A stretch of DNA of 64,000 nucleotides, from the NCBI GenBank assembly GCA_050633365.1, contig JBOEGJ010000002.1:62001-126000 (forward strand), in the 5' to 3' direction. Positions 34,133 to 41,833 of this stretch are shown one piece after another. Every line of letters begins with the position of its first letter. Position 1 is the stretch's first letter. Origin of the DNA: Pseudomaricurvus sp050633365. GTDB taxonomy: Bacteria > Pseudomonadota > Gammaproteobacteria > Pseudomonadales > Cellvibrionaceae. Under the pieces are notes generated by a model. The model saw only the letters and a program-made list of their open reading frames with translations. It was not told where the DNA came from and ran no database searches. The position numbers and the translations under genes were made by a program.

Positions 34133-34527
34133 CCTCATTCCGAAGGATCAAAGCTGTAACCGGATTAAACACTTCGAACAAAAAGCACACAAATGCAGAG
34201 TTAAAGAAAAATACAGGCTCAGGGGTCGAAGTAAATTAGGCAGCTTTGTTCTTTTTCCGGGCTCTACTCAGTCTGGAGATGCAGGCTTGAACGATAGGTG
34301 GCAACATGAAAACTAAGTCTTGCGAGACTCGACTGGTAACTATCTGATCGAGCAGCTCTCTGAGCAAGCAATTTTCTGGCCTAGTAGCTCTCTACCCCTC
34401 TAACTCTGCCAAACTCCAAAATGGCAGCTCTACTGCGCCCTCCACAAATGCCTCCAATAGCCTCTGGAAAAAACACGAATTTTGCCGTGATTACCCTCAG
34501 TGCATCGCTTTATGGGTGATCTGCGCC

Positions 34528-34533
34528 TATAAT
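34528..34533 (+). promoter_or_regulatory. -10 element of the leuS promoter
   Basis: A perfect TATAAT in the context GCGCCTATAATGTCGGG. The -35 at standard spacing is poor. The resulting leader of about 95 nt contains a small GC-rich hairpin. Confidence 0.5.
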
Positions 34534-34635
34534 GTCGGGCTTTTGTGACCGGCCACATGCCGGCATCTCAACCCCCGTTTGGGCTGTTTCTCGACAGGCC
34601 AATTAGCGACAGTTTCTCGGAGACGCACGTAGACA

Positions 34636-37248
34636 ATGGAAGAGCAATACCATCCATCCGCCATTGAGGCTCAGGCCCAGCAAGATTGGGATTCACAACA
34701 GTGCTTTGAAGTCACTGAAGACACCTCAAAAGAGAAGTTTTATTGCCTCGCCATGTTCCCTTATCCCAGCGGCAAGCTGCACATGGGCCACGTGCGCAAT
34801 TACACCATCACCGACGTAATCTCTCGCTATCAACGCATGCAAGGCAAGAACGTTTTGCACCCCATGGGTTGGGACGCCTTTGGCCTGCCCGCCGAAAACG
34901 CTGCCATTCAAAACAAAACTGCACCGGCGAAGTGGACTTACAGCAACGTCGACTACATGAAGCAACAGCTCAAAAGCCTCGGCTTTGGCTTTGACTGGAC
35001 CCGCGAGTTGGCCACCTGCCAGCCCAGCTACTACAAGTGGGAGCAGTGGTTCTTCACCCGTCTGTACGAGAAAGGTCTGGTCTACAAAAAGATGGCCACC
35101 GTCAACTGGGATCCTGTAGATCAAACCGTACTGGCCAACGAACAAGTCATCGATGGCCGCGGCTGGCGCTCCGGCTCTCTGGTCGAGCGCAAAGAGATTC
35201 CACAGTGGTTCATCAAAATCACCGATTATGCCAGTGAGTTGCTCACCAGCCTCGATGGCCTGCCCGAGTGGCCAGAGCAAGTTAAAACCATGCAGAAAAA
35301 TTGGATTGGAAAATCCAAAGGCGTGGAAATGAGTTTTGGCCTCAGCACTGAAACCGCAGGTCTCTCGAGTTTTGACGTCTACACCACCCGCCCCGATACG
35401 TTGATGGGTGTGACCTACGTGAGTTTGGCCGCCGAGCATCCGATCAGCCTAGAACTGGCCAAAGATAATGCCGAGCTGGCCGCCTTTATTAAAGAATGCA
35501 AAACCAACTCTGTGGCCGAAGCCGATATGGCGGCGATGGAGAAAAAAGGGCTGGATACCGGCTTGACCGCAATCCATCCGCTAACCGGTGACCAAGTACC
35601 GGTCTGGATCGCCAACTACGTATTAATGGATTACGGCTCTGGTGCCGTCATGGCCGTGCCCGCTCACGACGAGCGCGACTTCGCTTTTGCCAATAAATAC
35701 GGACTGCCGATCAAACAAGTGATCGCCAGCACCGCCAAAGGTGATGAGAACTTCAACGGCGCCGAATGGCAAGAGTGGTACGGCCGTAAAACCGATATCG
35801 AACTGATCAACAGCGGCGAATTTGACGGACTCAACTTCAAAAAGGCCTTCAACGCTATCGCTAAAGCGCTGATCGACGGCGACAAAGGTTCGGTGAAAAC
35901 CAACTATCGCCTGCGCGATTGGGGGGTGTCTCGTCAGCGCTACTGGGGCTCTCCTATCCCCATGCTGAACTTGCCCGATGGCGGCGAAATTCCAGTGCCC
36001 ATGGAAAAGCTTCCGGTTCTATTACCCGAAGACGTAGTCATGGACGGCGTTAACAGCCCCATTAAATCCGATAGCGAATGGCGTAAAGCCGATTGGCACA
36101 GCGCTGGCGCGGAACATGAAACCGATACCTTTGACACCTTTATGGAATCGTCCTGGTATTACGCGCGCTACACCTGCCCCGACTTTGAACAAGGTATGCT
36201 CGACCCGGATCGCGCCAACTACTGGCTGCCCGTCGACCAATATGTCGGTGGTATCGAGCACGCCATTTTGCATTTGCTGTACGCACGCTTTTTCCACAAG
36301 CTGATGCGTGACGAAGGTTTGGTAGATTCCGACGAGCCGTTCAAACGTCTACTTTGCCAAGGCATGGTATTGGCCGATTCTTTTTACCAACTCAATGACG
36401 ACGGCAGCAAAACCTGGTTCAACCCGGCCGATGTTGACTTGGAAAAAGACGAGAAAGGCAAAGTCTTAAAAGCAACTCACCCCGAAGCTGGCGAGCTTCA
36501 CATGGGCGGCATGACCAAAATGTCGAAATCAAAAAATAATGGTATCGATCCACAGGTCGCAGTGAATCAATATGGCGCCGATACCGTGCGCCTATTCACC
36601 ATGTTTACCGCCCCGCCAGAGCAAACCTTAGAGTGGGCCGACTCGGGCGTTGAAGGCGCAAGCCGCTTTTTACGTCGCTTGTGGAAAGCCGTTCACGGCC
36701 ACCTGGCCGCTGGAGAAGCCACAGCGCTTAATAGCGACGCCCTCGACGATCAGCAAAAAGATCTTCGCCGTAAAACCCATGAGACCATCAAAAAGGTTTC
36801 GGACGATTACGGTCGCCGCCAGACCTTTAACACCGCCGTCGCGGCGATCATGGAGCTGCTGAATGAAATCGGCCGCAAAGCCGACCGCTCAACGCCAGAG
36901 TCTCTGGCGGTAGAACGCGAAGCGTTAGAAGCGGCAATTTTGCTGTTGGCTCCGATTGTTCCACACATCGCTCACGAGCTATGGAAAACTCTCGGCAATG
37001 GCGACACCATCATTGACACACCTTGGCCCGAGGTGGACGAAGCGGCACTGGTGAAAACCTCCATAGAGATGGTGATTCAAATCAACGGTAAAGTTCGAGC
37101 AAAACTCGAATTTGCCGCTGACGCCGATCAAGACACCATCATTGAGATCGCCAAGAACGATCCCAATGTGCAAAAGTTCTTGGATGGCAAAGAAATCAAA
37201 ATGCGCAAAGTTATCCCCGGAAAATTGGTAACTTTCGCGGTTAAATAA
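34636..37248 (+). CDS. leuS: Leucyl-tRNA synthetase
   Basis: Class I aminoacyl-tRNA synthetase of 870 residues, the usual bacterial length. The HIGH motif appears as PYPSGKLHMGHVRNYT (about 42-57), and the KMSKS loop as MTKMSKSKNNGIDP. The connective-peptide editing domain includes TTRPDTLMGVTYVSLAAEHP and the LDTGL-type segment KKGLDTGLTAIHPLTG, with the threonine-rich editing pocket retained. The tRNA-binding C-terminus ends GKVRAKLEFAADAD and VIPGKLVTFAVK. It heads leuS-lptE-holA, a conserved gammaproteobacterial operon. Confidence 0.98.
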   Translation: MEEQYHPSAIEAQAQQDWDSQQCFEVTEDTSKEKFYCLAMFPYPSGKLHMGHVRNYTITDVISRYQRMQGKNVLHPMGWDAFGLPAENAAIQNKTAPAKWTYSNVDYMKQQLKSLGFGFDWTRELATCQPSYYKWEQWFFTRLYEKGLVYKKMATVNWDPVDQTVLANEQVIDGRGWRSGSLVERKEIPQWFIKITDYASELLTSLDGLPEWPEQVKTMQKNWIGKSKGVEMSFGLSTETAGLSSFDVYTTRPDTLMGVTYVSLAAEHPISLELAKDNAELAAFIKECKTNSVAEADMAAMEKKGLDTGLTAIHPLTGDQVPVWIANYVLMDYGSGAVMAVPAHDERDFAFANKYGLPIKQVIASTAKGDENFNGAEWQEWYGRKTDIELINSGEFDGLNFKKAFNAIAKALIDGDKGSVKTNYRLRDWGVSRQRYWGSPIPMLNLPDGGEIPVPMEKLPVLLPEDVVMDGVNSPIKSDSEWRKADWHSAGAEHETDTFDTFMESSWYYARYTCPDFEQGMLDPDRANYWLPVDQYVGGIEHAILHLLYARFFHKLMRDEGLVDSDEPFKRLLCQGMVLADSFYQLNDDGSKTWFNPADVDLEKDEKGKVLKATHPEAGELHMGGMTKMSKSKNNGIDPQVAVNQYGADTVRLFTMFTAPPEQTLEWADSGVEGASRFLRRLWKAVHGHLAAGEATALNSDALDDQQKDLRRKTHETIKKVSDDYGRRQTFNTAVAAIMELLNEIGRKADRSTPESLAVEREALEAAILLLAPIVPHIAHELWKTLGNGDTIIDTPWPEVDEAALVKTSIEMVIQINGKVRAKLEFAADADQDTIIEIAKNDPNVQKFLDGKEIKMRKVIPGKLVTFAVK

Positions 37249-37252
37249 CAAA

Positions 37253-37296
37253 ATCACTGCCGATGATTGCCACACTGTGGCATCATCGCCAGTGAT
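37253..37296 (+). other. Long intercistronic hairpin between leuS and lptE
   Basis: ATCACTG, CGATGAT and GCCAC pair in order with GTGGC, ATCATCG and CAGTGAT across a 3-nt loop (ACT), giving a stem of about 19 bp with only a bulged T and one C opposite C. No T-run follows. It may be an RNase III target or a stability/attenuation element separating leuS from lptE-holA expression. Confidence 0.75.
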
Positions 37297-37328
37297 ATAT
37301 AGATTAATAATTACAACATGGAATCAGT

Positions 37329-37886
37329 ATGAAAAAGTTGATCATCGCCTTTATCGCGACCACACTGCTAAGCGCCTGCGGCTGGCACTTGCGCGGAAGC
37401 TCAAGCATTCCTCTGGATATCAATAGTGTCTACGTCACTGCAGAAGATAGCTACGGCTCATTGGTTTCATCGCTCAAACAGTCACTGGCTTCCAATCAAG
37501 TGGCCAATGCCACCAAATCCAGCGATGCTCAATACACCATCATCCTAAGCAACGAACAACAAGATCGTCGCACAGTGTCGGTGGGTAACGATGCACTGGC
37601 GGCAGAATACGAACTCACCCTCAGTGTCGACTACGTTATTCAAGACAGTGAAGGTAAAAACCTTTCGGCAAAATCTACTGCAAGCAGCCTGCGAGCTTAC
37701 GACTATGATCGCAACGCCGTTGTCGCTAAGAGCGAAGAAGAGCGCCTGATCGTCTCCGAGATGCGCAACAACGTGGTGCAGCAAATATTGCGTCGCCTGC
37801 GTTTCATCAGCCAAGCTCAAGCCAAGCAACCGGCAGCAACTGCTGAACAAGCCGAGTCTGAGGTCGATGGCGAAACTGCGTCCTGA
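37329..37886 (+). CDS. lptE: LPS-assembly lipoprotein LptE
   Basis: Outer-membrane lipoprotein that plugs and supports the LptD channel in lipopolysaccharide export. The 185-residue precursor begins MKKLIIAFIATTLLSACGWH with the lipobox cysteine at 17. The family pattern CGWHLRGSSSIPLDINSVYVTAEDSYGSL follows, then the YELTLSVDYVIQD strand region and a C-terminal helix with EEERLIVSEMRNNVVQQILRRL. The 3' end overlaps holA by 20 bp. Context between leuS and holA is the standard one. Confidence 0.95.
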   Translation: MKKLIIAFIATTLLSACGWHLRGSSSIPLDINSVYVTAEDSYGSLVSSLKQSLASNQVANATKSSDAQYTIILSNEQQDRRTVSVGNDALAAEYELTLSVDYVIQDSEGKNLSAKSTASSLRAYDYDRNAVVAKSEEERLIVSEMRNNVVQQILRRLRFISQAQAKQPAATAEQAESEVDGETAS

Positions 37887-38919
37887 TCAATTAGCCGGTG
37901 CACTGCGTAAATCGCTGGCGCCGGTTTTTATCGTCAGTGGGGATGAACCCCTACTGGCACAGGAAGCCTGCGACCAAATTCGAGCCAGCGCCCGTAAAAA
38001 CGGTTTTAGCGAGCGCGAGCTGTACCATGTGGAAAACGGCTTCGACTGGGATCAATTACTGACCTCTGCCAACAGCTTATCGCTGTTTGCCGAAAAGAAA
38101 ATTCTAGAGCTACGCATCGATAACGGCAAACCCGGCGACAAAGGCAGCAAAGCTCTCATCAGCTATTGTGAGAATCCTCCTGAAGATACTCTACTGCTGA
38201 TCGTCACCCCCAAGCTCGACGGCAGCGCTCAACGCAGCAAATGGTTTAAAGCCCTAGAGAAGGTCGGCAACTTCGTGCAGATATGGCCGATTGTCGGACC
38301 ACAATTACCACGCTGGATTGATCAACGTATTCAACAGGCGGGCATGCGAGCCAGTCGCGATGCTATCGATTTATTGGCCGCTCGCATTGAAGGCAACTTG
38401 CTGGCCGCCGCTCAGGAAATCGAGAAATTAAAACTACTCGCGGTTGACGGTGAAATCACCGATGAAATGATTGCTGGCTCGGTGGCAGACAGCGCTCGCT
38501 ACGACGTATTTACCCTCACAGACAAAGCGCTGCATGGCGACGCTCGCTCAGCCGTTAAAACACTTCACGGGCTTAAAGGCGAAGGCACTGACGCCACAGT
38601 TGTGCTCTGGGCCTTAGCCCGAGAAATTCGAACGCTTAGCCAAATGGCTCACGCGATACAGCAGGGACAAGCTTTTGATCGAGCCGCTAAAAGCAACGGT
38701 GTGTGGGACAAACGCAAACCATTGGTCAACAATGCTCTGCGTCGCTTGAAACTCGCTCAACTGCAAATGCTACTGCGTAAAGCCAACGGCATCGACAAGG
38801 CCATTAAAGGTATGCGCAATGCCGATGTATGGGATGAGTTAATGGATCTCACGCTCAACCTAAGTGGCACCTTCAGCCTCTCTCCCTCCGTGCAAAAACT
38901 CTCCCTTACCGCTCACTGA
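37867..38919 (+). CDS. holA: DNA polymerase III subunit delta
   Basis: Clamp-loader wrench subunit that opens the beta sliding clamp. The 350-residue product has the expected delta layout: an N-terminal AAA+-like domain without a functional P-loop (LAPVFIVSGDEPLLAQEACDQIR, VENGFDWDQLLTSANSLSLFAEKKILELRI), the second domain (AARIEGNLLAAAQEIEKLKLL) and the helical collar (DATVVLWALAREIRTLSQM). It begins inside lptE with AGGTC just before the ATG. The ATG is nested so translation is likely coupled. A heptamer repeat array begins one base after the stop codon. Confidence 0.95.
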   Translation: MAKLRPDQLAGALRKSLAPVFIVSGDEPLLAQEACDQIRASARKNGFSERELYHVENGFDWDQLLTSANSLSLFAEKKILELRIDNGKPGDKGSKALISYCENPPEDTLLLIVTPKLDGSAQRSKWFKALEKVGNFVQIWPIVGPQLPRWIDQRIQQAGMRASRDAIDLLAARIEGNLLAAAQEIEKLKLLAVDGEITDEMIAGSVADSARYDVFTLTDKALHGDARSAVKTLHGLKGEGTDATVVLWALAREIRTLSQMAHAIQQGQAFDRAAKSNGVWDKRKPLVNNALRRLKLAQLQMLLRKANGIDKAIKGMRNADVWDELMDLTLNLSGTFSLSPSVQKLSLTAH

Positions 38920-38920
38920 G

Positions 38921-38982
38921 CTTCGGGCTTCGGGCTTCGGGCTTCGAGCTTCGGGCTTCGGGCTTCGGGCTTCGGGCTTCGG
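38921..38982. repeat. Heptamer tandem repeat (CTTCGGG) directly after holA
   Basis: Eight full 7-bp units and a partial ninth, CTTCGGG, with one variant (CTTCGAG, the fourth unit). The array starts one base after the holA TGA and ends about 45 bp before the convergent PhyH gene stop. It is a microsatellite-type array expected to vary in copy number by slippage; it cannot change the frame of either flanking gene. Confidence 0.95.
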
Positions 38983-39026
38983 CAGCAGCATTCGCGACAA
39001 CTCAATAAACCGCATCAAACGCCGCC

Positions 39027-40199
39027 TCAAATACTCAAGTCATGAAGGTTGTAATCCTTCATCTCTTGTCGCGCGCGATCGTCCCAGGTATAGGTTTTAT
39101 CGGCCTGCGCAAAAGGTTCATAGGTATAGGGGACCTCGTCAGGAAATCGCTGTCGACGAGCATCAATCCCATAGCCGATCGTCTTTGAGCGCTGGGCAAT
39201 AACCGCCTCATCATAGACTTCTGCCTGGCTGTGCATACCCGCTCCCTGTACGCCCAGTACGGACGAGCGGCGATGAAAACCAAAATTTACGGTAATACGA
39301 GGCTCAAACCCCGAATTGGGAAAAGAGCCATGCAACAGCTGACGATTGCAAATCACTACATCCCCAGCGTCACAAACCAATGGCACCATGCCATCGATAC
39401 GCTCACTGCCCGATTCTTCCACCAGCGCTTTGATATCGATTTTGCCCACTTTATGACTGCCCGGCATGACCCACACACCATTCACCGCGGTACTGCCATA
39501 GACCTGCGCCATGAAGTTAAACCCATGACTCCCCTCGTCAAAGTCATCGCTGTTCCAGTGAGTATCACCGTCCTGATGCCAGGACACGGCGGCGCCTAAG
39601 CCTGGATCCTTAATGAATAAACTCTCGTGAAACGGCGCAAAGTCTTTGCCATTGACTGCTTCGGCCACCTTGAGCAGTTCTGGATGGGCGTAGGTTCGCA
39701 AGCAAGCCTCGGAGAACTGCAAAGACCCCATCAATACGAACGGTGCCTCTTTGGGCGCATTTTCAGCCGCCTCAGGCTCATACAATTTAATTTGATGACG
39801 ACCATTGGCCAAATCAGTGCCGCCGAGAGGATCCCCTAAGGGCTTGGCCCAAATCAAATTGAGCGACTGGCAATCGGCCCCAAGTGCAGGCTCACCAGAT
39901 TTAGTCACCTTGCCATAGGGCTCCGCCGGAAATGTCTCTCTCAAGCGCTCTAAGTCCTGCTCGAGATCACGCAACTCTTCGCTCTTTAAGACTTGGGTAA
40001 AGACATAAAAACCGTACTTTGAATAGCTATCGAGGATATCTTGTGCGAGTTTGCCACTTTCATCGAAACGAATAGGGCCCCGATTATCCAATTCGTAGGC
40101 GAGCTTTTCACCATTCAACAGATAGGAGCGCATTGCGTCAGCGTTATCTCCATAGCGCGCCGCACAAGCTTCAATTGATTTGCTGATATCTTGCTTCAT
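39027..40199 (-). CDS. Phytanoyl-CoA dioxygenase (PhyH) family oxygenase
   Basis: A 390-residue Fe(II)/2-oxoglutarate-dependent oxygenase of the PhyH group. The double-stranded beta-helix carries the iron triad: His and Asp in SWHQDGDTHW (about 205) and the distal His in RQLLHGSFPNSGFEPRITVNFGFHRR (about 288), whose Arg would hold 2-oxoglutarate. Substrate is unknown; PhyH relatives hydroxylate fatty acyl-CoAs, ectoine and many small molecules. The ATG at 40199 is preferred over an in-frame GTG at 40217 that lies inside the palindrome. Divergence from a TetR gene across a 48-bp palindrome suggests local repression and induction by the substrate. Confidence 0.9.
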   Translation of the reverse strand: MKQDISKSIEACAARYGDNADAMRSYLLNGEKLAYELDNRGPIRFDESGKLAQDILDSYSKYGFYVFTQVLKSEELRDLEQDLERLRETFPAEPYGKVTKSGEPALGADCQSLNLIWAKPLGDPLGGTDLANGRHQIKLYEPEAAENAPKEAPFVLMGSLQFSEACLRTYAHPELLKVAEAVNGKDFAPFHESLFIKDPGLGAAVSWHQDGDTHWNSDDFDEGSHGFNFMAQVYGSTAVNGVWVMPGSHKVGKIDIKALVEESGSERIDGMVPLVCDAGDVVICNRQLLHGSFPNSGFEPRITVNFGFHRRSSVLGVQGAGMHSQAEVYDEAVIAQRSKTIGYGIDARRQRFPDEVPYTYEPFAQADKTYTWDDRARQEMKDYNLHDLSI

Positions 40200-40213
40200 A
40201 ATAGTATCTCTCT

Positions 40214-40261
40214 CCACAGTTTTTATCTTGAGTAAAATTTAACTCATAATAAAAACTGTGG
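40214..40261. promoter_or_regulatory. 48-bp nested palindrome, likely TetR operator
   Basis: Perfect 13-bp outer arms CCACAGTTTTTAT (40214-40226) and ATAAAAACTGTGG (40249-40261) share their centre with an inner pair TGAGT (40229-40233) and ACTCA (40242-40246). The whole occupies most of the gap between the divergent PhyH and TetR genes, so one bound regulator could control both. Confidence 0.85.
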
Positions 40262-40291
40262 TCAAGCGTATTTTATGAATTTGAGAAAATA

Positions 40292-40978
40292 ATGACCCCT
40301 GCGAAAAACACCGCCCGTGGTAACGCCACCCGTCAGGCCAATAAAGAACTGCGCCGCCAACGCATACTCGATCTCGCCCGCGACATGATTGCCACCCACG
40401 GTTTTGAAGCGCTTACTATCAGCGAACTCGCCAAGCAGTCAGGGGTTTCTATCCCTACCATTCACAACCTCTTCGGTAAAAAGCACGATATCTTCGAAGA
40501 GCTGTGCAGTGAAATGGTGGTCAAAATCGAGCAGGTCATTTCAAGACCCGAGGCTTCGGATCCCATTGATGCAGCGGAAATATTTATTGATAACCTGTTA
40601 GATCTCTATCGAAAAGATGAGGCTTTTTACCGAGCGGCCTTTGTCGCCGGTGAGAGAATCGACCTGTTTGAGCATCAATTGCCTAGTGGAATCTTCAATA
40701 AATCTTTAAAAATTGGGCAACAAATCTGCATATCCGCAAAAGAAAGAGGTTACCTGAAAGGGCAGATTGACAGCCTATGGCTAGCAGAGCAGTTGTTTGG
40801 CTGCCAGAGACTGGCTCGGCAAGACTGGGTTAACGGCTATATCGACTTAAAACGTTATCGCTCTCAGGTTTTAATCGGCATGTACATCACCTACGCCGCC
40901 GACGCCAATGATGAATTTAAACAGAGATTATTCGATAAAATTGACGCCCTAATTGAGCGAGACAAGAGCAACCACTAA
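40292..40978 (+). CDS. TetR-family transcriptional regulator
   Basis: A 228-residue regulator. The N-terminal HTH reads RQRILDLARDMIATHGFEALTISELAKQSGVSIPTIHNLFGKKHDIFEEL (about 22-72), a clear TetR DNA-binding domain. The C-terminal ligand domain is helical and not assigned. The gene is divergent from the PhyH-type dioxygenase across a 48-bp palindrome that is probably its operator, so it likely represses that oxygenase and itself. The effector is unknown; TetR proteins beside fatty-acid or hydroxylated-substrate enzymes often bind acyl-CoAs. Confidence 0.92.
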   Translation: MTPAKNTARGNATRQANKELRRQRILDLARDMIATHGFEALTISELAKQSGVSIPTIHNLFGKKHDIFEELCSEMVVKIEQVISRPEASDPIDAAEIFIDNLLDLYRKDEAFYRAAFVAGERIDLFEHQLPSGIFNKSLKIGQQICISAKERGYLKGQIDSLWLAEQLFGCQRLARQDWVNGYIDLKRYRSQVLIGMYITYAADANDEFKQRLFDKIDALIERDKSNH

Positions 40979-41077
40979 TTTCACACCCTCGCCCTCCATC
41001 TTGCCCCGAAAGCCCTCAAACTGCTGGTACTTATGCCCTTAAGTAACTCTTGTGATCAGGCCGCTCTAGCGCGGGCA

Positions 41078-41734
41078 TCACTCTTCCAATGTCACTTGAG
41101 CATTAAAAGCCAGAGAGCGCCTCTCCCCCTCACCTCGAAACGGCTCAACACCGTGTAACAACCAACCGGGAAAAATATACAGATCACCGACTACGGGCTT
41201 AAAGCTGATCAGCGACTTGTTGAGCGCCTGCTTACCGCCGCTAAGCAGATTCAAATAGCCCGCATTGCGGCCCGAGATATAGTTTCGCTGCAGCTCGCTC
41301 TCGTCGATATCAGGGGTTTGTAAATACAGCACGCCTGAGACATCCGCCGAATGAAAATGCACCGGACTCGGGGAGGCCTGTTGTTGATTCACAATCCAAA
41401 TTGCGTCCAGCCTAACACTGGCCACACGCGAACCTTCGCTGGCCTCAACGTAAGCAATGATATTTTTCGCCAAGTGATAGGCCAGAGAATCTTCACCGCC
41501 ACTTTCTACCAAGGCTTGCGGCAAAATAAACTCAGCACCGCGAACACCAGCTTGCTCAAGCTCGACATCGACGTGACGATTAATGCGCTCAATAAGCGCT
41601 GAGGACAATCCAGTTTTGGCAATGAAAGGACCAAAAGGTGAAAACAACTCCATGTCACTGCGACTTCCCGCGGTGGTTTTCACCACCAAAGGCTCTGCTT
41701 CGTATTTCTTCAAAGAGCGTGTTGCGCTATCCAT
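41078..41734 (-). CDS. Putative 2OG-Fe(II) oxygenase
   Basis: A 218-residue protein resembling the short 2OG-Fe(II) oxygenases with the pattern HxH...SGVxYL...FPxWLxHxVxPxxGxxxRxSxAFN. Here this appears as SPVHFHSADVSGVLYLQTP and LYIFPGWLLHGVEPFRGEGERRSLAFN. The first His pair, a distal His and the Arg for 2-oxoglutarate are all present. The family often acts on unknown protein or small-molecule substrates. It lies alone between the TetR gene (convergent) and a GGDEF/EAL gene on the same strand with a 99-bp gap. Confidence 0.82.
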   Translation of the reverse strand: MDSATRSLKKYEAEPLVVKTTAGSRSDMELFSPFGPFIAKTGLSSALIERINRHVDVELEQAGVRGAEFILPQALVESGGEDSLAYHLAKNIIAYVEASEGSRVASVRLDAIWIVNQQQASPSPVHFHSADVSGVLYLQTPDIDESELQRNYISGRNAGYLNLLSGGKQALNKSLISFKPVVGDLYIFPGWLLHGVEPFRGEGERRSLAFNAQVTLEE

Positions 41735-41833
41735 TGCCTGGCTCCATTAAACTCACCCTATGGTAGGTTTTGTCTAAGCTACCCACTTCAAACCTCGAAC
41801 TCTCGGCAAAAGAACGAGACTACGTGATTGCGG

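Larger units (their letters stand above)
33993..34635. other. 643-bp divergent region between receptor gene and leuS
   Basis: The left third carries the two palindromic operators and promoter of the receptor operon. The right end carries the leuS promoter region: a TATAAT hexamer at 34528-34533 about 100 bases before the ATG, then a short CCGGC-CACAT-GCCGG hairpin. Between about 34135 and 34500 I see no gene, repeat or terminator. Confidence 0.7.

Noticed and set aside
34726..35439. 237-codon minus-strand frame opposite leuS
   Set aside because: Entirely antisense to a well-conserved leuS region, with no recognised domain; a by-product of codon bias.
38921..38982. Heptamer array as a CRISPR or REP element
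   Set aside because: Units are 7 bp with no spacers and no inverted symmetry, so it is a simple tandem repeat.
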